From Natrinema hispanicum (GTDB lineage Archaea; Halobacteriota; Halobacteria; Halobacteriales; Natrialbaceae), in contig NZ_SHMP01000002.1 in assembly GCF_004217335.1 (NCBI RefSeq), positions 1 through 64,000 of the forward strand: a DNA stretch of 64,000 bases. Direction: 5' to 3'. The notes under the pieces are model-generated. The model saw nothing but the letters and a program-made list of their open reading frames with translations. It was not told where the DNA came from and did no database searches. Below, one piece after another: positions 42,490-51,528 of this stretch. The translations under genes and the position numbers were made by a program. Each line of letters starts with the position of its first letter. The first letter of the stretch is position 1.

Positions 42490-45400
42490 ATGTTGAATAG
42501 AACATTCTTCTATAGAAGGATGTCGGGGGGAAATTTGCGTGCGGCGTTCGCTGTGTTGGCAGCGATACTGTTGGTAACAACTCCTGTCACAGGAGCGGTA
42601 TCGTTTGACGAGAGAGGCAGTTCTGGGAATGCAATATCCTCACTAAATACTGATTCTACTCAGCTACAACTCCAATCTTCTGATGGCACTAATGCTCAGA
42701 TTTTGAACTTCAATCAAAAGTCTGGGGATTTTAAATCTGGTGATCGTGTTACGGCAGAGGTAGAAGTTCGGAACACGGGTGATAGTACACACACTTTCTT
42801 TATTGGCTATAGTGTTAAGGGACCAGACGGAAACTGGTATGATAACAGTAAACAGACAGGAAAATCCGTCACCCTCGATCCAAACGAGCGAGAGTGGATT
42901 TCTCTCAGTTGGACCGTTGAGGAGGATGCTCCTACTGGTGAATACGATGCTGCTTCTTCAGTCTGGGCGGAGACTGACCGCGATAATCTTCAGACGCGAC
43001 TCGACAGTGAGACCCAGGAAAATGCGTTCGAGGTAGTCAAGCCGACTGAAATTGATGCACAAATTTCTGACTTCAATGTTGAATCGGGCGAGTACAGAGA
43101 AGGTGAGTCGGTTGATGCAATGGCCACAGTCGAAAATACTGGGAATACGAAGCATACGTTCTTCGTCGGCTATTCGGCGATTGGACCAAATGGTGAGTAC
43201 TATGACAACAGTGAAAGAACTGGTCGCACAGTAACTCTTGATTCTGGGGAACAGAAATCAGTCTCCTTAGAATGGACTGTCGAAGACGGCGCTCCAGCAG
43301 GTGACTATGACGCACGCACATCGGTTTGGGAGGAAAGGGATCGTGATAATATTCAAACCCGTTTGGATGATTCACGTCAAGATAACACGTTTGAGGTAGT
43401 TGAGCCTACTCAGATTGACGCTCAGATTGTCGATTTCGATGTTGAATCTAGTGAATTCACACGAGGAGAAACGATTGATGCAACAGCGGTTATCGAGAAC
43501 ACAGGGAATACGAAGCATACGTTCTTCATCGGCTATTCGGCGATTGGACCAAATGGTGAGTACTATGACAACAGTGAAAGAACTGGTCGCACAGTAACTC
43601 TTGATTCTGGGGAACAGAAATCAGTCTCCTTAGAATGGACTGTCGAAGACGGCGCTCCAGCAGGTGACTATGACGCACGCACATCGGTTTGGGAGGAAAG
43701 CGATCGTGATAATATTCAAACCCGTTTGGATGATTCACGTCAAGATAACACGTTTGAGGTAGTTGAGCCTGCTCAGATTGACGCTCAGATTGTCGATTTC
43801 GATGTTGAATCTAGTGAATTCACACGAGGAGAAACGATTGATGCAACAGCGGTTATCGAGAACACAGGGAATACGAAGCATACGTTCTTCGTCGGCTACT
43901 CGGCAATTGGACCAGATGGTAGCTACTACGATAATAGTGGGGAATCTGGACAAGTAGTTACACTGGCTTCTGGAGAACAGCGTTCCGTCACTCTGGACTG
44001 GAGAATTGAGAGTGACGCTCAATCAGGGGATTATGACGTACGCACATCAGTTTGGGAGGAGAGCGATCGCGATAATATTCAAACTCGTTTGGATGATTCA
44101 CGCCGAGATAATGCGTTTGAGGTAGTTGAGCCTGCTCAGATTGATGCTCAGATCGCCGATTTTGATGTCGAGTCAGGAGAGTTCAAACAAGGAGAAACGA
44201 TTGATGCAACAGCGGTTATCGAGAACACAGGAAATACGAGGCATACGTTCTTCGTCGGCTACTCGGCAATTGGACCAGATAGTGATTCATATAATAATGA
44301 TGATGTAACTGGGCGCACTATAACTCTTAACCCCGGAGAACAGAGTACGGTGTCTTTAGAATGGACCGTCGAAAATGGAGCATCGGCGGGCGAATATGAT
44401 GTACGAACCTCGATTTGGAAAGAAAGTGATCGAGATAATCTCCAGATCCGTCTTGATGATTTACGTCGAAAAGACTCTTTCTCGGTCGCAACGCCGCGCC
44501 CTTCTGTCGCTGTTGATGTGCAGAGACTCCCAGACGGCGAGTACGCGATAGGCGACACCGTCGAGACGACGGTAAGTCTTCGGAACACGGGGGACAGCGA
44601 GACGATGTATCGTGTAAAGTACAGGCTGGTAGATTCGGAGGGACGGACCGCTGAGACGAGTAATTCTCAGGAGGTGACACTTCGATCTGCCGAGGAAGAG
44701 TGGCTTACACTCTCGAAAACCGTCCCAACGGACGCGGTCTCCGGTGAAGTGGATGTCAAGGTGGTCGTGACTGCCGAACATAATGGAAGACAGGAAACCG
44801 TTGGCAGACTCACGGAATCGGGTGCCTTCACAATCGCCGCAGCGGATGTCGGTGTCAGAACTGTCGGGTTTGCGAGCGAGTCAGTCACGGCGGGTGAGCG
44901 GGCAACAGGGAAAATATCACTTGTGAATCCAACCAAAACCGACCAGCGGTATGGGGTTTCGGTGGTCCTCCTTGGACCAAACGGCGGTGAGTACCCAGTT
45001 CCGGTAGAAGACAACGGTACGGTCGCAGTCGAGGCGAATGGAGAAGGAACAACTTCACTTGCTTGGAGTGTCCGTGACGGCCTCCCCACGGGGACGTACG
45101 ATGCGCGGGTAACGGTGCGGCCGACAGACGAACCACAAACAGAGACAGAGCAGCTTACGCAAATTGAGCAAAGCGAAGTCATCACAGTCGAAACAGTCTT
45201 CGAGAACCGTGCAAGCATCAAGACAGTCTCGGTCAACAATGAACTCGTTGTGCCTCAGGAGGCGGTGCGAGCGACTGTTGAGGTAGCGAACACTGGTACC
45301 GAGCGACGGACGTTCACTGTCACGACGGGACTCCGTGACCCAGACGGTGTAGTGGAATCTGCACGCAAGATGTCTCAGGCGATCACTCTCCTGCCCGGAG

Positions 45401-47583
45401 ACACGCGGACACTCCATCCACAGTTTGGGTTGTCGGACGACGCCCCGGACGGCTCCTACGATATTGTTGTGACGGTGACTGAGGCTGGAGATGAAATCGT
45501 CACGAACACGTCTGAGGACGCCCTTAACGTGTTCTCGCGGAACTACGCTGATATTACGGTAGAGAGCATCTACACCGATGTCCACGCACAACCAGGCGAG
45601 ACTGTTAGCGCGTCGGTCGGAGTGTCAGTCGGAGAGTTAGACGACGCCATCGCGGTCGGGTACGCGCTCCGCGGTCCAAATGGTGACATGATCACACCAG
45701 CCGATAACCAGCGTCGGATCAGCCCTGACGAGTTTGGCTTTCAGCAGATCGAGTTTGAGATCCCGATCAATCAGGAATATGTCAGTGGCCAGTACGATAT
45801 CGTCGTGACCGCTGAACCAACGAATGCCGATAATGACACGACGGCATTCGCACAAATAACAGAAACCAATACATTCAAAGTAGATGCCACTGAGAGCGGG
45901 TCAATCACACTCTCCCCGACGACTGACTTCTCGGCGTCGGTTGAGATCCGCCGCGACGGCGAACCCATTGACAGGGATTATCTCTACAACGGTGAGGAGC
46001 TGACGTTCGAGAATCTCGCTCCAGGTCGGTACACGGTCAAGTTCCAGACGGTGGAGATTGGTGGAGGATCAACCGTTACGCGAACTGTCAAGATCAGCGA
46101 CGGTGAGGACAGAACCGTGGAACTCTCATTCGACCGGGCAGCTCTCCGTGGAACCGTAGAAATTGATGGACGCCAACTGAAGTACGCCAACATCGAGATC
46201 AGCGGCCAAAACGCCTCGACCGGTGCTGATGGGTCTTTTGAGTTCGGACCTCAGATTTCCACCGGCTATCACACCCTGCTCGTGCGGTACGAGGGACGGA
46301 TCATCCACCGACAGTTGGTCGAACTTGAGCCGGGCCAGACCTCGGTGGATGTTGATATTGAGTATGTCGACCCCGTTGCTGGTGACGAGTTTGATGGAGA
46401 GGAATATCTCTTGGGTGCAGCGTGTGGCGACCTCTGTTACGGGGAGGACGGGAACGGCCATGCAAACGCCGAGTACATGCTAGGATGGTTTATTGGGTCG
46501 TTCAGCCCGGTCGCTGACGCTCGAGACGGACTCGTTGCAGCGGGGCGCGGCGACGCTGTTGGCGTTGGTACCTCCGTTATCGGACTTGCTCCGTACTATG
46601 GTGACAGTCTCGCCTTCAGTAGTCGATTGGGCAAGTTCGTTGATGACGCGACACCGCGACAACTGTACAGGTTCCGTGAGATTGTTCGCCAATCTAATAT
46701 CAAAGGTAAGGAAAAGCTTCTCAACAAACTGTACAAGAATTCAGACACCAGAAATGTCTTAAACAATGAATTTGGAGTTAGTTCATCTGTAACAAAGAAG
46801 ATTGACAGTCCAAGAATGATGCGCACCGCTGCGGGCGATCTAAGAAGAGGTGACTTTGATGACGAGACAATCGCGAGATTTATCGAGAGTAATTATCACA
46901 AGCCGAACAAAGTCGAGGAATTTGCGGAGAGTTCCAAGTACTACTCGAAGGCTGCTGGTGGTTCACCAGGCGATATTGACAAGGTGAATATAGAGAAAAA
47001 TTCGGATATGCTTGAAGCGGTGTGGCTCAATCGGATTCGGCAGGCTGAGAATGCTAAGGTAGCCGGAAAGTGGGACCATGACGATCTGGAGCCTGGGACT
47101 AACTACGTTACCTCAAACGTGTTCCTAGAGAGAGGGGATGACACCGTTGGAGAACTTGATGTCGTCGCATTCAGAGTCAGTGAAGATGGGGAAGTAACAG
47201 TAACAAAGGCTTGGGAGGCTGGGGTTGGGAAAATAGAATCAAAGCGGGATCCAGTCGAGGAGAGAGATCAGCTAGAAACGGCGCTGATGAACGCCGAGAA
47301 GTCCGATGTCAGGCGCACACACAGCTATCTTGACGCTGCTGCGTTCTCACGGCAGTCCACAGAAGCGAAGTATGGAGGATATGTAGGCCTGACCGACAAG
47401 TACGACCACAATCTGGCAAGCAAGGCCACGCCTGAACCTAGTTCGCCAGTGTATCACTTCACTGAATTCAACGACATGAATCGGGATCTGAATCTCGAGA
47501 TCAAAGGGAACGTTCACGACACAGTCAATAGCATCAGGATGTCGTCAGCGCCGGTTAAGGGAGAGGTGATGGGTGATGCATAA
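42490..47583 (+). CDS. Giant secreted repeat protein, candidate polymorphic toxin
   Basis: The protein has 1697 residues. A signal helix lies at about 17-36. Five 121-residue beta repeats follow at about 69-673 (each with ENTGNTKHTFFxGYSxxGP and WTVEDGAPAGDYD), then further related CARDB-like domains to about 1150, then carboxypeptidase-regulatory-like strands. At about 1330-1370, GSFSPVADARDGLVAAGRGD and SVIGLAPYYGDS resemble the pre-toxin linker of bacterial polymorphic toxins. The last 200 residues hold GELDVVAFRVSEDGE and KAWEAGVGKIESKRD, a possible nuclease site. The repeat stalk would project the toxin from the cell. The next gene overlaps it by 8 bases. Confidence 0.65.
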   Translation: MLNRTFFYRRMSGGNLRAAFAVLAAILLVTTPVTGAVSFDERGSSGNAISSLNTDSTQLQLQSSDGTNAQILNFNQKSGDFKSGDRVTAEVEVRNTGDSTHTFFIGYSVKGPDGNWYDNSKQTGKSVTLDPNEREWISLSWTVEEDAPTGEYDAASSVWAETDRDNLQTRLDSETQENAFEVVKPTEIDAQISDFNVESGEYREGESVDAMATVENTGNTKHTFFVGYSAIGPNGEYYDNSERTGRTVTLDSGEQKSVSLEWTVEDGAPAGDYDARTSVWEERDRDNIQTRLDDSRQDNTFEVVEPTQIDAQIVDFDVESSEFTRGETIDATAVIENTGNTKHTFFIGYSAIGPNGEYYDNSERTGRTVTLDSGEQKSVSLEWTVEDGAPAGDYDARTSVWEESDRDNIQTRLDDSRQDNTFEVVEPAQIDAQIVDFDVESSEFTRGETIDATAVIENTGNTKHTFFVGYSAIGPDGSYYDNSGESGQVVTLASGEQRSVTLDWRIESDAQSGDYDVRTSVWEESDRDNIQTRLDDSRRDNAFEVVEPAQIDAQIADFDVESGEFKQGETIDATAVIENTGNTRHTFFVGYSAIGPDSDSYNNDDVTGRTITLNPGEQSTVSLEWTVENGASAGEYDVRTSIWKESDRDNLQIRLDDLRRKDSFSVATPRPSVAVDVQRLPDGEYAIGDTVETTVSLRNTGDSETMYRVKYRLVDSEGRTAETSNSQEVTLRSAEEEWLTLSKTVPTDAVSGEVDVKVVVTAEHNGRQETVGRLTESGAFTIAAADVGVRTVGFASESVTAGERATGKISLVNPTKTDQRYGVSVVLLGPNGGEYPVPVEDNGTVAVEANGEGTTSLAWSVRDGLPTGTYDARVTVRPTDEPQTETEQLTQIEQSEVITVETVFENRASIKTVSVNNELVVPQEAVRATVEVANTGTERRTFTVTTGLRDPDGVVESARKMSQAITLLPGDTRTLHPQFGLSDDAPDGSYDIVVTVTEAGDEIVTNTSEDALNVFSRNYADITVESIYTDVHAQPGETVSASVGVSVGELDDAIAVGYALRGPNGDMITPADNQRRISPDEFGFQQIEFEIPINQEYVSGQYDIVVTAEPTNADNDTTAFAQITETNTFKVDATESGSITLSPTTDFSASVEIRRDGEPIDRDYLYNGEELTFENLAPGRYTVKFQTVEIGGGSTVTRTVKISDGEDRTVELSFDRAALRGTVEIDGRQLKYANIEISGQNASTGADGSFEFGPQISTGYHTLLVRYEGRIIHRQLVELEPGQTSVDVDIEYVDPVAGDEFDGEEYLLGAACGDLCYGEDGNGHANAEYMLGWFIGSFSPVADARDGLVAAGRGDAVGVGTSVIGLAPYYGDSLAFSSRLGKFVDDATPRQLYRFREIVRQSNIKGKEKLLNKLYKNSDTRNVLNNEFGVSSSVTKKIDSPRMMRTAAGDLRRGDFDDETIARFIESNYHKPNKVEEFAESSKYYSKAAGGSPGDIDKVNIEKNSDMLEAVWLNRIRQAENAKVAGKWDHDDLEPGTNYVTSNVFLERGDDTVGELDVVAFRVSEDGEVTVTKAWEAGVGKIESKRDPVEERDQLETALMNAEKSDVRRTHSYLDAAAFSRQSTEAKYGGYVGLTDKYDHNLASKATPEPSSPVYHFTEFNDMNRDLNLEIKGNVHDTVNSIRMSSAPVKGEVMGDA
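42694..44508 (+). repeat. Five tandem 363-base coding repeats
   Basis: The period is exactly 363 bases (121 codons): 42694, 43057, 43420, 43783, 44146. Copies 2 and 3 are nearly identical at nucleotide level over more than 230 bases (43143-43380 against 43506-43743), including silent positions, with only scattered single differences. Copies 1 and 5 are more diverged. Recent unequal crossing-over or gene conversion is the natural explanation. Confidence 0.95.
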
Positions 47584-48193
47584 GCTAAATTTCGCGGCCG
47601 TTATTGTCGCTGCACTCGTATGTCTTTCTGGCTGTGGAGCGGTGACTGACTTCTCCCTGAACGATGCAGAGCCGGAATCTGGTCCGACGGAGACAGCGGA
47701 TACGACGCGGAACACTACCAGCGCTACAGCGACCGAGGTATCGCAGTTCCTCCCGTTCTCCTCTGACCTTCCCGTTTCCGGGTACCTCCGGACGGATGAG
47801 GAGTCGCGCTCCGGTACGGGGGAGGGACAGGTCAGAGTTGCGACTCGACACTTCGAACGGACCGACCGAGCAACCGCCGAGGGTCCATCGGAGCTCACGG
47901 TAACCGTCCAGTCATTTGAATCCCGCCAAGCTGCGAAGGCTGCCATCGAAGATCGACTTGAAGTCTATCGTGCAAATAACTCTGCAATTTCGTTCAGCAG
48001 TACACCGGTTGGCGTCCCAGTTGTTCAGGTCGTCCCCAGCAGGACGAGCGGCAAATCTCAGATTGTGTCACTTTCACAGTATAAGGATAATGTCATTGTT
48101 GCCGAGAGCCGCTCCGAATCCAGCCAGTATCCTGTTTTTTCACGGAACATAGTCGACGTAATTCTCCTTAAGATCGAATCTGAAGCTTCCTAA
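47576..48193 (+). CDS. Lipoprotein overlapping the toxin gene, candidate immunity protein
   Basis: The protein has 205 residues. A signal helix ends in the lipobox LSGCG (Cys20), followed by a Thr/Glu-rich linker and a globular domain (RVATRHFERTDR, then SELTVTVQSFESRQAAKAAI, VVQVVPSRTSGK and YKDNVIVAESRSES). ATG 47576 lies inside the toxin gene's last codons. It is therefore coupled to the toxin and placed on the outer face of the membrane. There it could protect the cell from the toxin, or help display it. Either role is inferred from context; the sequence itself is unassigned. Confidence 0.6.
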   Translation: MHKLNFAAVIVAALVCLSGCGAVTDFSLNDAEPESGPTETADTTRNTTSATATEVSQFLPFSSDLPVSGYLRTDEESRSGTGEGQVRVATRHFERTDRATAEGPSELTVTVQSFESRQAAKAAIEDRLEVYRANNSAISFSSTPVGVPVVQVVPSRTSGKSQIVSLSQYKDNVIVAESRSESSQYPVFSRNIVDVILLKIESEAS

Positions 48194-48224
48194 GGTCTTG
48201 CGAGGTTGTGGTTCTGGGATACGA

Positions 48225-48680
48225 TTATAGACGCTTCTCCATGATTAACTCGCAGATTTCACTTGCACCGCGGGTGGCGATCTCCGTTCGCTTTTTGATA
48301 TCTAAGTCCAGTACTTCGGGGTACGGCGACAGTGTTGGCTCGCTTTGCTCGTCAATGGTCTCGTAAATCTTCCTTCACCGTCACGAGGTCGCCGGGACCG
48401 ACCATATCGCAAAGATCGCTTTTCAGAAAGGTAATCGTGGCCGGCGGGTCCTAGAGATTCTATCTGACGGGATAATAATGATTTTATAGAGGTCGACTAG
48501 CTCAGACTGTGTCTGGCTGAAAAAGAAGCTGGGATTGCCATTCTGACACCCTGACATTCGTTTGGTTTCACCATATCGCCGTAGCTCTGTGGCTACTCGG
48601 TGAACGTCCCATACAGTTGGCATTCGAAGGCTGTCTTTTCAGCGTAGGGTTGAACGCCTTCCATATCGACGCTAAGATGG
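48225..48680 (-). pseudogene. MCM helicase N-terminal remnant
   Basis: Pieces on the minus strand, in shifting frames, match the zinc/OB region of haloarchaeal MCM: VDMEGVQPYAEKTAFECQ with LYGTFTE, then CQNGNPSFFFSQTQSELVD, ITFLKSDLCDMVGPGDLVTV and EIATRGASEICELIMEKRL. Several stops and frameshifts are present and the ATPase domain is absent. An extra MCM gene was once carried by this element or its host replicon. Confidence 0.65.
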
Positions 48681-48750
48681 ATTTTAAGCAAAGAAGAATA
48701 TGCTAATTTCCAAGGTGTTAATAACCTATGAACAGTATTCAAATAATGAT

Positions 48751-51465
48751 ATGGTTGATAATCAACTTTTTTCTCACTCCCTGTCTCGCCGAAACCTCCT
48801 GACGGACATTAGTGCCCTCACTACAGCCACTCTAACAGCTTCTAAGGTAAGCGCGCAGCAGACTTCAGAAGAGTCAAAATACGAAATTGGGCTCCCACTC
48901 GAAAAACAGTGGTATACTGAATTTGGCAACTCAGTAAGTACAGAATCACCAGCAGTTAGTCTGGGTACTATTACTAACGACATGATGTACTTGAAGCTGG
49001 ATGCTACAGTCTTTGATTCAGCAAAAATCGTCGCCTATGATCTTGAGAAGCAGACACGAAAATGGGACACTACAGCAGCAGACTATGTCACAGCACCAGC
49101 TGTCGTTGATAATACCCTTCTTGTATCTGTGGTTTCGCACCTCAAAGCCTACTCTGCCTCTGAAGAATCAACGTCGACACTTTGGGAATATGAAACGGAC
49201 ATGGACTTTGTTTCGAGGCCGAATAGTCTTCGTGACAAATTTGCTGTCATAGAGAGCAATGCTAGCTCTCGAACCAGTGGGGAGGATGACTATGTCTACA
49301 GTGATGGACGACTTTCACTCTACGATTCTGATGGGAATCGAAAATGGTTCATTGAGGGTGATATGATAGAGAACCCCCTTCTGTATGACGATTCTTTGAT
49401 TCACTACGAAGGCCGCTATTATAGTACGGATGAAGAATTCACTGTTACAAGCGGCCGTGTCGTCGCCCGGGATTTCGAGACAGGCGAGAAGAAGTGGGAA
49501 ACACCTGATTTCGGTGTTTGGAATATTCAGGGTGCGAGATCTGATGTTGTTCTCGCTCACTCACGAGACGATGCTCTGCGAGGAATTAATTACAAGACAG
49601 GGGAGGTCAACTGGGAAATCCCTGTAGGCCCTCAAGTTGAAGACTTCTCTTGCAGCTCTGAATACGCTTATATTGGTACCAAAAATGATCTGCAAGCAAT
49701 CGCCATTGATACCGAAGAAGAAGTCTGGTCTCGTCCTGAGATCTCGCCCTATGAAATTGAACACCATGGGGGATTAGTGTACGTAGGAGCATACAGTGGA
49801 GACTTCTATGCACTTGATGCGAAGACAGGGGACACAGTATGGGACGCATCACACCCTTCGGGGAATGGATATATTGCCTATAAAGAAGGAACACTCTATA
49901 CGGTATCAGACAACCAGGTTTCTGCGTACATCGGTCAGTACGGAAAAGCACTCTCAGCCCTTTCCGATGCCCGATCAACTACTGGAGTGGGGTCCATCAC
50001 TTCGGCGGTAGCGAATTTCTTTGGTCGAAAAAAAGCGTTGTCTCTTGCCGAAACAGCGATTGAAGATCAGAGATATGACGATGCGATGGAACAAATTACG
50101 AAGGCGGAAAGACAGAAAACTGGAGTCGACGCGGTTGCAGCTCTCCTCACTGGGGGGGCGGCGTATGGTGGAAGTCGAGCAGCAGCCGCTCGATACCGAA
50201 AGCACTCGCTCAAGTCTACTCTTGATGATGTAGAAGATCTTTATCCTATCCAGTCTGGTTCTTTTGAGGGCATTTCACCTAATAAACTCATTCAGCAAGC
50301 TAAAGTAGGAAACGACAGACTTTCACAGCATCGTTTAGGTCTGCCGCTCAATGAAGTAGTGCCGAAAACTAACGATTACAGTCAGCTCATCAATTCACTT
50401 AATCAAATTATCGAGCACCACGATAAGATTGTCGAACTCTCGAATAAATTACAGGAGCATGAGGATTATATAGGAACCCAAGAATGGAAAACTCAGTTTG
50501 AGAAACACCTCAATGAGGATATGATTGGACTAGAGGAGAGCATGGAACGATGTCGCCGTGCACTCGAACTCACTAACAATTATATAATTGTCACACAGAA
50601 TTCCTGCATCGAATCCTTCGATCTCAGTTCATTAGAGTCATTACTTGAGAAGATACAGTCACCGACGACGAGCGTGGACTCATCACTCACAATGTATTGT
50701 GAAACCGCTCTTAATGCGCTCAATACATATGTGTCCGCCCAGGATGTTCTCGTCCAGTATGACCTAACGACTGTCAAAGAGAATATCCAAACTTCTCTCA
50801 CTACCAATGCTGCCCAATACAGTTCTGCGCGAAAAGACCTAACATCTATCAATACTACTTTAAATTATGCGAAACAAGCAGAGAACGATCGAAGGAGTAT
50901 TGATTTCTCTCAGAGCGATCTTACAGCACGTGACATCAAACAGTGGATTCAAGACGGGCTCCGAAACCCGTCTGCAGAGCAAATAAAGCAAGTGCGAAGT
51001 ACTGTTAGAAACCTCAGCCGAGGTATCTGGGAGACGGCACACCTACACACGTATTCGCCCACTGAGTTTGAGTACCTAGTTGCCGATCTCTATGCAGATA
51101 TGGGATACCGAACCCGAGTGACGCAAAAAGGTAGCGATGGCGGAATCGACGTAATGGCACACGGAGGTGCCAAAACACTGGCAATCCAAGTCAAGCAGTA
51201 CTCTCCTGGTAATAAGGTTGGCCGGCCGACGATCCAACAAACTGCTGGTGTCCGAGAACAAATAGGTGCTGACAAAGCAGTCGTTGTTTGTTCTAGTAGC
51301 TTCACAGGAACCGCTCAGCAGGCGGGTCAGGATTATGGGAGCCGTCTAGAACTTGTGAATGGGCGTGATCTCCTCAAGATGCTTTCCCAATCAAGTCTTG
51401 CTCCACCGGTGCAAACGCGCTCACGGAACCAAAATCGGTACCGGAAACGTCGACGACAGAGTTAA
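48751..51465 (+). CDS. Tat-exported propeller protein with Mrr-like nuclease domain
   Basis: From ATG 48751 the protein has 904 residues. A Tat signal (LSRRNLLTDISALTTATL) is followed by PQQ/WD-like beta-propeller repeats (residues 40-400; GDTVWDASHPSGNGYI is a typical blade end). One predicted membrane segment lies at about 457-478 (VDAVAALLTGGAAYGGSRAA). A long helical region comes next, then an Mrr-type PD-ExK domain: SPTEFEYLVADLYADMGY near 768, GGIDV near 796 and AIQVKQYSPG near 812. This predicts an outside sensor joined to an inside nuclease. Export through Tat and the single segment are inferred. An earlier start at 48700 would mask the Tat signal. Confidence 0.7.
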   Translation: MVDNQLFSHSLSRRNLLTDISALTTATLTASKVSAQQTSEESKYEIGLPLEKQWYTEFGNSVSTESPAVSLGTITNDMMYLKLDATVFDSAKIVAYDLEKQTRKWDTTAADYVTAPAVVDNTLLVSVVSHLKAYSASEESTSTLWEYETDMDFVSRPNSLRDKFAVIESNASSRTSGEDDYVYSDGRLSLYDSDGNRKWFIEGDMIENPLLYDDSLIHYEGRYYSTDEEFTVTSGRVVARDFETGEKKWETPDFGVWNIQGARSDVVLAHSRDDALRGINYKTGEVNWEIPVGPQVEDFSCSSEYAYIGTKNDLQAIAIDTEEEVWSRPEISPYEIEHHGGLVYVGAYSGDFYALDAKTGDTVWDASHPSGNGYIAYKEGTLYTVSDNQVSAYIGQYGKALSALSDARSTTGVGSITSAVANFFGRKKALSLAETAIEDQRYDDAMEQITKAERQKTGVDAVAALLTGGAAYGGSRAAAARYRKHSLKSTLDDVEDLYPIQSGSFEGISPNKLIQQAKVGNDRLSQHRLGLPLNEVVPKTNDYSQLINSLNQIIEHHDKIVELSNKLQEHEDYIGTQEWKTQFEKHLNEDMIGLEESMERCRRALELTNNYIIVTQNSCIESFDLSSLESLLEKIQSPTTSVDSSLTMYCETALNALNTYVSAQDVLVQYDLTTVKENIQTSLTTNAAQYSSARKDLTSINTTLNYAKQAENDRRSIDFSQSDLTARDIKQWIQDGLRNPSAEQIKQVRSTVRNLSRGIWETAHLHTYSPTEFEYLVADLYADMGYRTRVTQKGSDGGIDVMAHGGAKTLAIQVKQYSPGNKVGRPTIQQTAGVREQIGADKAVVVCSSSFTGTAQQAGQDYGSRLELVNGRDLLKMLSQSSLAPPVQTRSRNQNRYRKRRRQS

Positions 51466-51528
51466 GAATCCAGTCACAGAGCTAGCGTTATCAAAACCCT
51501 CAACTCTCTTTCAAAAGCTGAATCATCT

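Noticed and set aside
42694..44508. Regular repeats considered as a CRISPR array
   Set aside because: The units are 363 bases, have no unique spacers and are in frame within one protein.
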